A DNA stretch of 64,000 bases from an uncultured Muribaculaceae bacterium. GTDB lineage: Bacteria > Bacteroidota > Bacteroidia > Bacteroidales > Muribaculaceae. A model generated the notes under the pieces. The model did no database searches and was not told the origin of the DNA. It saw only the letters and a program-made list of their open reading frames with translations. Positions 1 through 9,340 of this stretch are shown here, in pieces; the stretch's first letter is position 1, and every line of letters starts with the position of its first letter. The position numbers and the translations under genes were made by a program. The stretch is from positions 42,909 to 106,908 of the forward strand of contig CAJUKZ010000008.1 in the NCBI GenBank assembly GCA_910586995.1, written 5' to 3'.

Positions 1-2
1 TG

Positions 3-803
3 ATGCTCTTCCTGACCTTTCTCTCTATTGGTCCGCATGATCTGCATCTGAGGCGTTGGCATCTTTGGCATGTTTTGATACAAGTAGTCTTGTTCGCCGG
101 ACTTACAATGCTTCTGGCGAGCCTTGCGGACACGCATTGGCGAATAATATTGGAGAGTGCTATGCTCTGTCTTCTTTGTCCTACGGCTACGGCTGCGGCT
201 GTTGTGACGCGAAAACTTGAAGGCAATCCTGCCGATATAACTACCTATACGATAATAATAAATATCGCTATCGCCATAACAGCGCCAGTGTTGCTGCCTG
301 TCGCGCATCCTCATGAAGGCCTGACGTTTTTACCGACCTTCATGCTGATAATAAGCAAAGTCTTTCCTATGCTTATATGCCCCTTGTTGGCTGCATGGGC
401 TGTACGACGTTATTTCCCGGCACTGAGGCGTGCGCTTGTCAGATATTCCGATCTACCGTTCTATCTTTGGGCAGTGGCGTTGTCTCTTGCCATTGCAGTG
501 ACAGTGAAAGCTATAGTCCACAGCGATGTGCCGGTTATTTATGAAGTTGGCATGGGGATCGTGACGCTGGTCTGCTGCCTTGCACAGTTTATAGTGGGCA
601 AGCGGATTGGAGCTATCTATGGCGAACATATCGAGGGAGGGCAGGCTCTCGGTCAGAAAAACACAGTATTCATAATATGGCTCGGCTATACTTTCTTATC
701 TCCGGTGACGGCCGTGGCAGGCGGACTGTACAGCATATGGCACAATATATTCAATTCATATCAGTTGTATAAGAAGCGCAAGCAGAGTGGCATTATTCCC
801 TGA
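3..803 (+). CDS. Bile acid:sodium symporter (BASS)-family transporter, 5' partial
   Basis: Inner-membrane carrier of the BASS/SBF-like superfamily. The visible 266 residues are almost entirely hydrophobic, with about seven membrane segments. The C-terminal stretch GQKNTVFIIWLGYTFLSP followed by a short basic tail (QLYKKRK) is typical of Bacteroidales members. The reading frame begins at the window edge, and the usual family length is somewhat over 300 residues, so the true start is probably outside the window and the first ATG is likely internal. The substrate cannot be told from sequence; family members carry bile acids, pantoate or other organic anions. The 3' end overlaps the convergent DUF6155 gene by 11 bases. 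Confidence 0.75.
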   Translation: MLFLTFLSIGPHDLHLRRWHLWHVLIQVVLFAGLTMLLASLADTHWRIILESAMLCLLCPTATAAAVVTRKLEGNPADITTYTIIINIAIAITAPVLLPVAHPHEGLTFLPTFMLIISKVFPMLICPLLAAWAVRRYFPALRRALVRYSDLPFYLWAVALSLAIAVTVKAIVHSDVPVIYEVGMGIVTLVCCLAQFIVGKRIGAIYGEHIEGGQALGQKNTVFIIWLGYTFLSPVTAVAGGLYSIWHNIFNSYQLYKKRKQSGIIP

Positions 804-1305
804 TACTTGCCATATATTCGGAGAGCATACGTTTCATGCCGGATGTCCCGAAGTCATCGCTATCCATCATGCGGTTTATCTCTTGCATAACTGTATCTGC
901 GCTTAGGTTGAGATCCGCTTCCCTGATGATTGCCGCCAACAGACGGCATGCGCCATTTTCGAGAGTATGCGGCACATTGCATCTGCGTTGTATCAGCAGT
1001 ATGCATCTGAGTGCATACATTTTTAGTTTGATGTTGTAGTCAAGGCCTGCTTTATAACTGTCGAAATTTCTGATCAGCCGGTTTATCACGGTGATGCGTG
1101 CCCTTACATTATTGTAAGAACCTCGTTGAAGTTCGGTGAGTATTGCTTTCTTATACTTGCCGAATAGTGTCTCAGCATCCGGGTTGACGAAAAAGCTGAA
1201 ATACTCCTTTGGTGTCAGCCTGAAGTCATACATATCCAGCAGCATCTCGCGCAGTTGGGCAGCATTCAGGTTATTTATCTCTTTTTTCAGGGCGGTCTTG
1301 GACAT
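793..1305 (-). CDS. DUF6155 family protein
   Basis: Small helical cytoplasmic protein of 170 residues and unknown function. The opening MSKTALKKEINNL, the following LLDMYDF and the FFVNPDAE stretch match my memory of DUF6155 proteins. I chose the ATG at 1305. An earlier in-frame ATG at 1356 would make translation run through the perfect hairpin at 1322-1367, which looks like the terminator of the upstream peptidase gene. There is no signal peptide or membrane segment. Its 3' end overlaps the convergent transporter gene. Function unknown. Confidence 0.7.
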   Translation of the reverse strand: MSKTALKKEINNLNAAQLREMLLDMYDFRLTPKEYFSFFVNPDAETLFGKYKKAILTELQRGSYNNVRARITVINRLIRNFDSYKAGLDYNIKLKMYALRCILLIQRRCNVPHTLENGACRLLAAIIREADLNLSADTVMQEINRMMDSDDFGTSGMKRMLSEYMASIRE

Positions 1306-1321
1306 ATCTATATAACGTGAG

Positions 1322-1367
1322 AAAGCGCGGTTATGTTGCCCTGCATCGGGTCGCATAACCGCGCTTT
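1322..1367 (-). terminator. Hairpin terminator after the S9 peptidase gene
   Basis: A perfect 14-bp inverted repeat (AAAGCGCGGTTATG at 1322-1335, its complement at 1354-1367) lies just after the peptidase stop. The U tract is short (TTTCTC on the minus strand), so termination may be partial. Confidence 0.6.
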
Positions 1368-1389
1368 ACTTTAGAGTTCTCTATGTGTA

Positions 1390-3501
1390 TTATTCAGCCT
1401 GTGGTTTGAGCCATTTGTCGAACCAACGGAAGAAAAGGCGTTGCCAAAGGATAGCGTTCTGAGGTTTCAGAATCCAGTGGTTTTCGTCGGGGAATACTAC
1501 CATTTCGGCAGGAATGCCTCTTAGCTTGGCTGCATTGAACGCCATCATACCCTGAGATGCGAGGATGCGGTAGTCAAGTTCGCCATGTGAGATCATGATA
1601 GGAGTATCCCAGCGGTCAACATAGCGGTGAGGAGATGTCGCGAACGTACGCTGAGCGGCAGCATTGTCTTTGTCCCAATACGCGCCACCCATGTCCCAGT
1701 TGGCAAACCACATTTCCTCTGTCTCAAGATACTGAGCCTCGGTATTGAATATTCCGGCATGAGCCAGAAGGCAAGCGAAACGTTTGTCATGGTTGCCGGC
1801 AAGCCAATACACGGAGAATCCGCCGTAGCTTGCTCCTGTAGCACCAATGTGTTCAGCGTCGATATATGATTCTTTCTTCAGGTCGTCTACTGCCGCCAGA
1901 TAGTCCTGCATGTTCTGTCCGGGATAATCTTTTGAAATCTGCTCCTCCCATTCAGTGCCGAATCCGGGTACACCGCGTCGGTTAGGAGCGATGACGATGT
2001 AGCCGTTGGATGCCATCAGTGCAAGATTCCATCTGTAGCTCCAGAACTGGCTTACAGCAGACTGTGGTCCTCCCTGGCAGTACAGCAGGGCGGGATACTT
2101 CTTGGTTTCGTCGAATTTAGGCGGATACACTACCCAGGCGACCATTTCCTTGCCGTCGGTAGTCGGCACTAAACGGCGTTTTACAGTGGGCATATCGATC
2201 TGGGCGAATATCTCGTCGTTTACTTCGGTAAGTCGCTTGATGCCGTTTGATGTAGATATAGAGTATATTTCGTTAGGACGCAGCATTGAATGACGCATTG
2301 TTATGACAGTGTTGTCATCAGCCACGGCCAGTGAGGTATAGTCATATTCTCCCTCATCAACGGTGTTGACTTCATGTGTTTCTGTATCAATTGAGAACAC
2401 CGGTATTGTGCCTTGATACGGGGCGATGAAGAATATCTGCTTGCCGGACGGTGTCCAGGCGAACTCATCTATTGTGTAGTCCCATTCCGTAGTGAGATCA
2501 GTCTTCTCGCCGGTGGTCATATCCATCACGAATAGACGGTTTTTATCAGCTTCATAGCCGTCGCGTTCCATTGAGAGCCATGCAAGTCGGTTGCCATCGG
2601 GAGAGAATGCCGGGCAAGTGTCATAGCCCATCATACCTTCCGTCAGATTGCTGGTCTGTTTGCTTTCGAGATCATAGAGGTATAGATCCGAATTTGTAGA
2701 TATGGCATATTCAAGACCGGTCTTTTTGCGTGACACATAGACAAGTTTCTTGCTGTCTCCGCTCCATGCGAATGACTCAACACCGCCAAAAGGCTTCATA
2801 GGTGCTTCATAAGGTTCGTCGGCCATTATGTCTGTCGTTTCTGTGAGCTTGGATCCGTCGAATGTTCCGATGAAGGGGTGGGGCACTTCTGTCACCCATT
2901 CGTCCCAATGCTTGTACATCAGGTCGTCGATGACACGTCCGGTTGCCAGCGGTAGGTCGGGATAGATGTCGCCGGCTTTTTGCGAATACTTCACATTCTT
3001 AATCACGACAACTTTCGATCCGTCAGGAGAGAAAAGGAAACCTCCTATACCCCCTTCTTCCGAGCTTGCCATTGCACGGTCTGTTCCGTCCGGATTCATC
3101 AGCCATAGCTGCGGCTGACCCTTGTCGTCGGGATACATGAATGCAATCTTTTTGCCTCCGTCTATCCATGTTGCTCCTCCCTCACTTTTAGCCGTGCGGG
3201 TGATGCGTGAGATGCTGCCATCCTTGAGGTCCTGCACATAAAGATCAAGATTGGATCTGTTTTCCTCTACACTCTCATATGAGATACCGTACAGCAGTTT
3301 TGTGCCGTCGGGTGACAGTGCGGGAGAAGAAACGCGTCCGAGAGCTTCGAGAGCTTCGATGTCGAAGATACCGGTTGTACTTTTATAGTCGGGTCTGTCG
3401 ATGATGTTGGAGTCCTGTCCCTGTGTCGATGAACAGGAGGATGCAGCTCCGGCGATCATGATGGCCGCTCCGGTCATTGCTAATGGTTTAATAATGTTCA
3501 T
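1390..3501 (-). CDS. S9 family serine peptidase (prolyl oligopeptidase/DPP-like) lipoprotein
   Basis: Exported peptidase that probably removes dipeptides or short peptides from oligopeptides in the periplasm. The N-terminus is a signal peptide ending at a lipoprotein-type Cys23 (GAASSC). Residues of about 50-430 form a beta-propeller with repeated SPDG and PDG turns. The C-terminal alpha/beta-hydrolase domain carries the nucleophile motif GASYGG (Ser558), LDYR (Asp643) and DENHW (His675), in the expected order and spacing. Its 703 residues are usual for the dipeptidyl-peptidase/acylaminoacyl-peptidase branch. It has its own promoter at 3531-3561 and a hairpin terminator, so it is probably monocistronic. 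Exact cleavage specificity is not predictable. Confidence 0.9.
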   Translation of the reverse strand: MNIIKPLAMTGAAIMIAGAASSCSSTQGQDSNIIDRPDYKSTTGIFDIEALEALGRVSSPALSPDGTKLLYGISYESVEENRSNLDLYVQDLKDGSISRITRTAKSEGGATWIDGGKKIAFMYPDDKGQPQLWLMNPDGTDRAMASSEEGGIGGFLFSPDGSKVVVIKNVKYSQKAGDIYPDLPLATGRVIDDLMYKHWDEWVTEVPHPFIGTFDGSKLTETTDIMADEPYEAPMKPFGGVESFAWSGDSKKLVYVSRKKTGLEYAISTNSDLYLYDLESKQTSNLTEGMMGYDTCPAFSPDGNRLAWLSMERDGYEADKNRLFVMDMTTGEKTDLTTEWDYTIDEFAWTPSGKQIFFIAPYQGTIPVFSIDTETHEVNTVDEGEYDYTSLAVADDNTVITMRHSMLRPNEIYSISTSNGIKRLTEVNDEIFAQIDMPTVKRRLVPTTDGKEMVAWVVYPPKFDETKKYPALLYCQGGPQSAVSQFWSYRWNLALMASNGYIVIAPNRRGVPGFGTEWEEQISKDYPGQNMQDYLAAVDDLKKESYIDAEHIGATGASYGGFSVYWLAGNHDKRFACLLAHAGIFNTEAQYLETEEMWFANWDMGGAYWDKDNAAAQRTFATSPHRYVDRWDTPIMISHGELDYRILASQGMMAFNAAKLRGIPAEMVVFPDENHWILKPQNAILWQRLFFRWFDKWLKPQAE

Positions 3502-3530
3502 TTGTTTAACGGAATAAATATGTAGCTTTG

Positions 3531-3561
3531 CAAAGTTACATATTTATCCGTCATTATACAA
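3531..3561 (-). promoter_or_regulatory. Bacteroidota-type promoter for the S9 peptidase gene
   Basis: The minus strand reads GTTG (TTG at 3559-3561), 20 bases, then TAACTTTG (3531-3538), matching the -33/-7 consensus TTTG-N19-21-TAnnTTTG. The predicted start of transcription is about 25 bases before the ATG at 3501. Confidence 0.65.
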
Positions 3562-3610
3562 CCGTTGGAGGCTTATAACCGGCTGCTTTATTGTTTGGAA
3601 ATTCCGATGA

Positions 3611-5311
3611 TCAATATTTGAATCCACGTTTGTCGAGCATCTCAAAGTCTGGCTTCCTAAGTCCTGACTTGCGCAGAGGGACACCTTCGAGGTAGTCGTT
3701 CAGGAACAGGCGTTGCGGTTCTGTATATGCTGTGTCGGCAACTGATGCAGATGGATTCAGCACGTAGGTTGATATGCCGGCAAGGTCTGCGGTTGTATGG
3801 AATGCCGAAGCTGATGAGGATATATTCTTACCCTTGTTGTCTATCATTGCATTCACTTTTTCCGGGAACATGGATCTGTATTCATTGCTTGTCCAAACGA
3901 TGAACGGGACATGCAGCTGGTGGTATGTGCCTGCTGGAGATGCGTGCAGGAAGCGTTCGCGGCTGTCATCGAAAATATCTTCACCGTGATCGCTGAGATA
4001 GACCAGGGCTGCCGGACATCGGTATGATTGCAATGTGGACACTATGCTGTCAAGCACAAGATCTGTATATGCTATTGAATTATCGTATGCGTTAAGTAGC
4101 TGGCTTCGGTTGAATGCAGCCGCTTCTGTGTTGTTGTCAGGAAGGAAGCGAGCTTCCTCCTTAGGATAGCGCTCCTTGTAGTTGAAATGAGAACCATATG
4201 CGTGGAGTACTATCATGACTTTTGACGAATTGGCATTATCAATGGCCCGCTTCATACGGCCTACGAGTTCGAGATCGTGCTGTGGTGAGTCGAATTCGTC
4301 TATTATGAATTCGGTTGTGTGTGCCTGTCCGCCGAAGAAATCTATAAACGAATGGTTCCTTCGCTGATTTGATATGAATGCTGTATGGAATCCGGCTTCG
4401 TTGAAGGCTTCGGATATACTTTTAGTATAATATATCGAATCGCCATAGTTATGTGAGTCGAGATGAGATAGTATCATTGGCACACTCTTATGTGTAGTGT
4501 TTGATTCGGAGAGTGCCAGAGGAAAATACACGAGGTTGGTACGTTTTGATAGCCGAGGATTTGTCGGACGCGAATATCCTGTAAGTTGCCAGTTCTCTGC
4601 GCGTGAGGTCTCTCCAACCATCAGCACATATACCTCTTTCAGTTCCTTGTCGTGTGTGGATGTGGCATTGAAGCGGAAGTCGCTCGACGTTTGTTCGTAC
4701 TTCTGTGTTGCAATGGTTCTTTTTACTGCCGTGCATAGATTATCCATTACATTGACCGGGAATAGCTCACGTTTCAGCTTGTAGTCAGGTATATAGACAC
4801 ATGAGGCCACGGCACATAAGACACCACATAATGCAAGTACAGCGCCGGTGATCCTGGCTCTTTTTACAGCCTTGGCAGAAGCCAACGAATGAGAGGCAGT
4901 CTGCATTATTGAAGCGATAATAGGCGGAATATAAAGTATGCATATTATCGCGATAGCTATAAGAAGGCTGCCAAGCAACTCGGTAGCTTCTGATACGTTG
5001 GTTGTGGCTACGTTCAGAAACATGTCTATAGCTATGATACCTTCGCCGTATAAATTGAGAAGCACGATCTGGAATGCTGCGAAGAATGCGAAGATGAACA
5101 TCACAAGTCCGGTGATACCGGTACGTCTGCATGCCGATATGATAAGATAATATATACCGAGCGGCAGAAGCAGGTTCGCGGCTTTGGAAACCGGCGAATA
5201 CAGTTCTGTGATGTCGAGCAGTATGTTAGGTACTATAAGTAATACCGGGTATACCCACAGGAGTATATCGCTGTCGGAAAATACGTTTTTTAGTGTCTTA
5301 AAAAGCTTCAT
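3611..5311 (-). CDS. Phosphoethanolamine transferase, EptA/sulfatase family
   Basis: Inner-membrane enzyme expected to transfer phosphoethanolamine from phosphatidylethanolamine to lipid A or another envelope glycan. Five hydrophobic segments fill the N-terminal 190 residues. A periplasmic sulfatase-fold domain follows with VGETSRAENW, the SNTTHKSVP stretch that should hold the nucleophilic Thr, and the metal-binding DHGED. The start at 5311 (MKLFKTLKN) was chosen because it gives a compact N-terminus and overlaps the preceding barrel gene by 14 bases; an earlier frame start would overlap much further. The overlap implies translational coupling with that gene. Lipid A modification of this kind alters polymyxin sensitivity in other bacteria, but the acceptor here is inferred only from family. 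Confidence 0.85.
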   Translation of the reverse strand: MKLFKTLKNVFSDSDILLWVYPVLLIVPNILLDITELYSPVSKAANLLLPLGIYYLIISACRRTGITGLVMFIFAFFAAFQIVLLNLYGEGIIAIDMFLNVATTNVSEATELLGSLLIAIAIICILYIPPIIASIMQTASHSLASAKAVKRARITGAVLALCGVLCAVASCVYIPDYKLKRELFPVNVMDNLCTAVKRTIATQKYEQTSSDFRFNATSTHDKELKEVYVLMVGETSRAENWQLTGYSRPTNPRLSKRTNLVYFPLALSESNTTHKSVPMILSHLDSHNYGDSIYYTKSISEAFNEAGFHTAFISNQRRNHSFIDFFGGQAHTTEFIIDEFDSPQHDLELVGRMKRAIDNANSSKVMIVLHAYGSHFNYKERYPKEEARFLPDNNTEAAAFNRSQLLNAYDNSIAYTDLVLDSIVSTLQSYRCPAALVYLSDHGEDIFDDSRERFLHASPAGTYHQLHVPFIVWTSNEYRSMFPEKVNAMIDNKGKNISSSASAFHTTADLAGISTYVLNPSASVADTAYTEPQRLFLNDYLEGVPLRKSGLRKPDFEMLDKRGFKY

Positions 5312-6479
5312 TAATACTAAACACAAAAGCGGATGTGTGTAGACCGAACCCGTAGTCAAGACGCACATTCACACGGTGCTTGAATTCCCATCTGTAGCCT
5401 ATGCCGTAGTTTGGCAGTGTGTGACTCCAACTGAATGGCGAATGCGATGAGAAGACGTTGCCTGCGCCTACCCATAGGGCTATTCCGCTACGGCGATAGA
5501 CGTTTTGCCGCAATTCAACCGTAGCATCTATTGCATTCATGTCGCGGTAGCGGCCTTCGTAGTATCCTCTCATGGATTCGCTTCCTCCAAGTGTCGACAA
5601 CATGCCCCAGGGAGTGTGTCCGTATGTGAACCGTGCGTGCAACTGTGTGGCCAGCACACCTCCGCGCCATAGGGTTGTATAGCCGTTTGCAGTAAGTTCG
5701 GTGCTTGAAAAATTATATTGTTTATTGCCGAGAAATCGGGGGTAGAATTGCTGTTCTGCTGAAATAAACATACCGCTGTAGGCGTTTGACATTACATCGC
5801 GGGTATCATAGGTCAACTGAAGGCCCATCGAAACGTTTGTGGTATGCAGGTCCTGTCCTTGCCACAATTCACGGTGCTCATTCGGCACTTGTTTTGCATC
5901 GATATATTGAAACGAGGCAGTCGGACCTATGAACAGAGATGGTGCTAATTGGACCAGAAAGTCTACCTTGGCTTGTGATTGAAGACGTTTATAGCTTGTT
6001 TTGTCTTCATTGTCGCGGCCGTTGCGGTAGCCTATTCCCCAGAAATATGTAGGGAAAGAGTAGAAGAACAGTTTATAGTTGATCCTGAATCTGTCGCTTG
6101 GAAAGATATGTGTGCCGCGTATTCCGATAAGATAAAATCCTACGGTGGATATGTCCCCGTAAAGCGATACATTGGAAGGTTGGATAAGAGTATCAGCCCT
6201 GTTCTGTCGGTACAATCCGGCTGCTACCAATCCTATGCCGAATTGGGTATCTGATGAGTAGTGCGGACCACCGATTATACTGAAGTCAAATTTCTTATTG
6301 GTATGTTCCTTATTGGAATCGCTGAAGTAGTTCAGGATCTTAGTAAAGAAATTTGGCTTTTTCTGTACTGCCGATGAGTCCGGTATGCTCTCATGCACCG
6401 TTGTAGAGTCGGAGGCAAGCACCCGGCTTGAGGAGGCCAGTACTACGGTGATTAGTATTATGAGCAAGTGTCTGTTCAT
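5298..6479 (-). CDS. Outer-membrane surface-antigen (BamA/TamA-type) barrel protein
   Basis: Secreted outer-membrane beta-barrel of 393 residues. It begins with a signal peptide (MNRHLLIILITVVLASS, cut near LAS) and a short polar linker. Alternating aromatic/polar strands follow throughout, with the surface-antigen features TYDTRD, LGGSESMRGY and a terminal Phe after FSINEA. There are no POTRA domains, so it is the barrel only, like the barrel linked to patatin-type lipases or stand-alone Bac_surface_Ag proteins. The ATG at 6479 is preferred over an upstream in-frame ATG at 6527, since the latter lies on the predicted promoter. It is co-transcribed with the overlapping phosphoethanolamine transferase gene, which suggests a shared envelope role, otherwise unknown. 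Confidence 0.8.
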   Translation of the reverse strand: MNRHLLIILITVVLASSSRVLASDSTTVHESIPDSSAVQKKPNFFTKILNYFSDSNKEHTNKKFDFSIIGGPHYSSDTQFGIGLVAAGLYRQNRADTLIQPSNVSLYGDISTVGFYLIGIRGTHIFPSDRFRINYKLFFYSFPTYFWGIGYRNGRDNEDKTSYKRLQSQAKVDFLVQLAPSLFIGPTASFQYIDAKQVPNEHRELWQGQDLHTTNVSMGLQLTYDTRDVMSNAYSGMFISAEQQFYPRFLGNKQYNFSSTELTANGYTTLWRGGVLATQLHARFTYGHTPWGMLSTLGGSESMRGYYEGRYRDMNAIDATVELRQNVYRRSGIALWVGAGNVFSSHSPFSWSHTLPNYGIGYRWEFKHRVNVRLDYGFGLHTSAFVFSINEAF

Positions 6480-6524
6480 CGGACGATGTTGGTTTATATT
6501 TCCGGACTTGGAAGTATTTGCGCA

Positions 6525-6532
6525 CAAAGGTA
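6525..6532 (-). promoter_or_regulatory. -7 promoter element for the barrel/EptA-like pair
   Basis: TACCTTTG on the minus strand fits TAnnTTTG and lies 45 bases before the chosen ATG. No good TTTG is seen at -33, so the call rests on the -7 element. Confidence 0.45.
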
Positions 6533-6620
6533 CGAATTTTTTTTGATCTTATCCCGTGTTAAATTTGCCTGTAAGTTGCATGTTTTGGTAATAATAGCGT
6601 CAATTTGGCAGAATAAAAAA

Positions 6621-6649
6621 GATGCAGGACTTTTTGCCGGTCCTGCATC
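6621..6649 (-). terminator. Intrinsic terminator after the secreted protein gene
   Basis: Perfect 10-bp stem (GATGCAGGAC and its complement) with a 9-base loop, followed on the minus strand by six T. It ends the transcript of the gene at 6675. Confidence 0.85.
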
Positions 6650-6674
6650 TTTTTACAATGTTAAAAAAATGCGG

Positions 6675-8179
6675 TTATTTGCGTATCACTTTGCTGACTT
6701 TATTGCCCTGACGCATTATGTAAAGTCCGTTTGTGGCATTTTCTTCGCTTATTTTCATACCCTGAAGGTTGAAATATTCTACAAGTGCATTCTCTGCATC
6801 AACAACGATGTCATCTATAGCTACATTCTGAGGCATCATTACCACAAATTCAGCTTTTGCAGCATAACGGTTAGGATATTCGTTGCGCATCAAGATGTGC
6901 ATGTCGCTCGGGCTGAAACCTATGATTCCGTCTTCCTTCACGTATTCTCCGGATGCGCCGTCGGCCAATACTACTGCCATGTCGCCATATCCGAAATCAA
7001 TGCCTAAAGGAGATCCTTCAAAGTATACCCGCTCCGGATTCTCGGTGTGGATGTAGAGATAATGGTTATGACCGGATGCGTGATCGTTGTATGCAGGGAT
7101 ATTATTGTTGTTCGTGCTTTCAGTGAGATTTACAAGTCGGAAGAATCCGGGAGTGTTGTTGTTTTCCTGTATTTCCACTGTGTATTCGTTAGGACCGAAG
7201 TCTCCACCGAAAAGAGAATATACAAACGGTTCTGTCACTGTGGCATCGCCGAGTGATTTCCACTGGTCATTGTTGTCGTTCTGTACAAAGAAGATAGTGT
7301 GAACAGAGGCTTTTTCCTCGTCGTCTGCGTTATAGCAGTAAGCAGAGAACTGCCACATACCGTCCTTGTCAAGGTTTAAATCCAGCGATACAGTGTTATC
7401 GGTTGGAGTCATGCTTTCAGATAGATTTGCGTCTTCTCCGTTTAGCGACAGTTTGTAGCGGATATATGCGATGTCAGTACCTGTGGTTATGCTTACATTG
7501 GCTTCGTTGGACGAACACATGTCGCTTGCAGAGATAGATGCGGAATAATCCTTGGCTCCGGGGAGGTACAGATGGAAGTTTGCATCGCTGTTTGATGTAG
7601 TCCAACCATCACTTTCCACATAGCAGGCGAGGGTAAAGGCCGGGAAAGTGATTTCATAGTTGGCAAGTTTGCCGGCTCCACCTTCCGAACGGCCTGATAC
7701 CATCTGGTCATTTGCATAATAAGGCATGACACCGGTCTCAAATACAGGGATGAATACGGCATCGGGATCAGTGGCATCGACTATCATATAATAGTCCTTT
7801 GAGAAATCAACCTCATTATAATCTGTAGCATATGTGCATCCGGCATAAGGATTTACTACACGGTACAGACCGGGATTAGATTCAGATTCCTCAACTTCTA
7901 CGGACCATGTTTCTTTTTCGTAACCGGTATCGCCTACCGACCATGCCACGAATCCGTCGCTGTAGCGGCCTGTGCCGATAGACTTCCAGTCGGTTATGGA
8001 TTCATAGTCTGACGCCTCTGTGCCGATCGCGCGTGAGTGCGCGGAAGCAGTTGATGTAGACTTTACTATTCTGTTACTTGCAGGTATTGGTCCGCGAGGG
8101 GTCGATGCATTTACTTGGATTGAGTTGAATCCTGCCGCAATGCATAAAGCGGCGCTCAACAAGGGTAATTTTTTGTCAT
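6675..8179 (-). CDS. Secreted protein with C-terminal sorting-tail-like motif; start out of frame by one base
   Basis: Roughly 500-residue exported protein of no recognised enzyme family. Two similar blocks, each opening with a W-K-S-[IL]-G sequence (DWKSIGTGRYSDGFV and QWKSLGDATVTEPFV), suggest a duplicated beta domain. The C-terminus (VEYFNLQGMKI...GLYIMRQGNKVSKVIRK) resembles Bacteroidales secretion or anchoring tails. The open frame runs from a TTG at 8162. The plausible ATG at 8179 is in another frame and hits a stop after seven codons. One extra A in the six-base run at 8169-8174 would give MTKKLPLLSAALCIAAGFNS, a normal signal peptide. So this is a homopolymer frameshift, a sequencing error or a switchable start. 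Ligand and role are unknown. Confidence 0.7.
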
Positions 8180-8290
8180 AGACATTTTAAATAAAAGATG
8201 ATAGTGTATTGATTTATCGTGTAAAGGTATATAAAATATACTTGCTGTTGATTCTGTATAACTTTATTTTTTTGATTTTTTAACCCAAGA

Positions 8291-8329
8291 TGGGCAGATG
8301 CAATTTAAAAGTCCAATCGCACCTGCCCA
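8291..8329 (-). terminator. Hairpin terminator after the FabH-like gene
   Basis: Arms 8291-8305 and 8315-8329. The two mismatches read as G-U wobbles only on the minus strand, so the stem is fully paired in the leftward transcript. A T-rich stretch follows. This strand preference supports a terminator of the gene at 8375. Confidence 0.65.
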
Positions 8330-8374
8330 CCGGTTTTATAAGAGTTTTATCGGTATGGTCTCTGTCTTTGATGA

Positions 8375-9319
8375 TTATATCTTAACCATGAAAGCACCAC
8401 AGGAATATCCGCCACCAAAGACTGTGAGTCCTATGTGATCGCCTTTCTTGAAAAGGTCACGATTCTGGGCAAAAACAATTGCAGCAGAGGCAGATCCGGT
8501 ATTTCCGAGTTCTTCAATATTGCTTAGGAATTTTTCGGCGGGCATTGAAAGCTGATGTATTACATTTGCAACGATACGCATATTTGCCTGATGGCATATT
8601 ATATAGTCGAGTTGCTGAAGCGACAATCCGTCGGGTTCTGTCACCTGCTCAAGTGCATGTACCATATATTTGCAGGCATGGACAAAAACATCCTTTCCAT
8701 CGGGCATTGATATGCCATCTTCGTGAGGACGCAGTTTCACACCTTCCGGGCCTTTGGAAATATTGCCGAGTCCACATGTATATATGTGTCTTATCTCAGG
8801 TTCTCCTTCTGCTACCGGTTCTGCCGACAGGAAAAATGCCACAGCACCGTCGCCCCATAGATGTCCGCATTTGGGATCGGATTCGTTGGCATAGTAGCTG
8901 TTGTGTTCAGAGCATACAAGCAGTGCCTTTTTTGCTTTTCCGCTTGCGAAATATCCTTCTACTATCTCAAGACCGTTGACAAATGAGGAACAGGCCGAGG
9001 ATGCATATACGGCTTTTGCTCCGTCGATGTTGTACTTCTTTTGTGCTTCATGGGCAAGCGTGGCGACAAGGTCGTATGGCGAATAAGCAGCCGAAACTAT
9101 GAGATCTACATCTGTGACTGCATAGGGGAGTGATCGGATTGCATCGTCTATTGCTGCGAGGCCCATTGAGTTATGTCCTTCTCCGTCTGCTGCTTTCGAA
9201 CGCGAATGTATTCCGGTACGTTTTTCAATCCATTCGCTTGTCAGCCCGTTCACATTTAGGAAATGTTCGTTATAGACACGCCCTTCTGGAATATAAAAAC
9301 CTGTAGAGTTTATGTACAT
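8375..9319 (-). CDS. 3-oxoacyl-ACP synthase III (FabH-like) family protein
   Basis: Thiolase-fold condensing enzyme of 314 residues. The catalytic triad is intact: Cys110 in SSACSSF, His243 in CHQANMR and Asn273 in GNTGSAS, almost the spacing of FabH. It should condense an acyl-CoA or acyl-ACP with malonyl-ACP. It lies 21 bases after a TetR-family gene in the same direction and has its own downstream terminator, so the two form a small operon. That context points to a specialised or inducible lipid step rather than the main FabH of the fatty-acid cluster, since no other fab genes are near. Substrate unknown. Beta-ketoacyl synthases of lipid or aryl-polyene pathways are alternatives. Confidence 0.85.
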   Translation of the reverse strand: MYINSTGFYIPEGRVYNEHFLNVNGLTSEWIEKRTGIHSRSKAADGEGHNSMGLAAIDDAIRSLPYAVTDVDLIVSAAYSPYDLVATLAHEAQKKYNIDGAKAVYASSACSSFVNGLEIVEGYFASGKAKKALLVCSEHNSYYANESDPKCGHLWGDGAVAFFLSAEPVAEGEPEIRHIYTCGLGNISKGPEGVKLRPHEDGISMPDGKDVFVHACKYMVHALEQVTEPDGLSLQQLDYIICHQANMRIVANVIHQLSMPAEKFLSNIEELGNTGSASAAIVFAQNRDLFKKGDHIGLTVFGGGYSCGAFMVKI

Positions 9320-9340
9320 CTCTTATAAATATGATTAATG

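Noticed and set aside
6468..7007. 179-codon rightward frame antisense to the secreted protein gene
   Set aside because: Cys/Phe/Tyr-rich antisense composition, crosses the terminator at 6621-6649, no family features.
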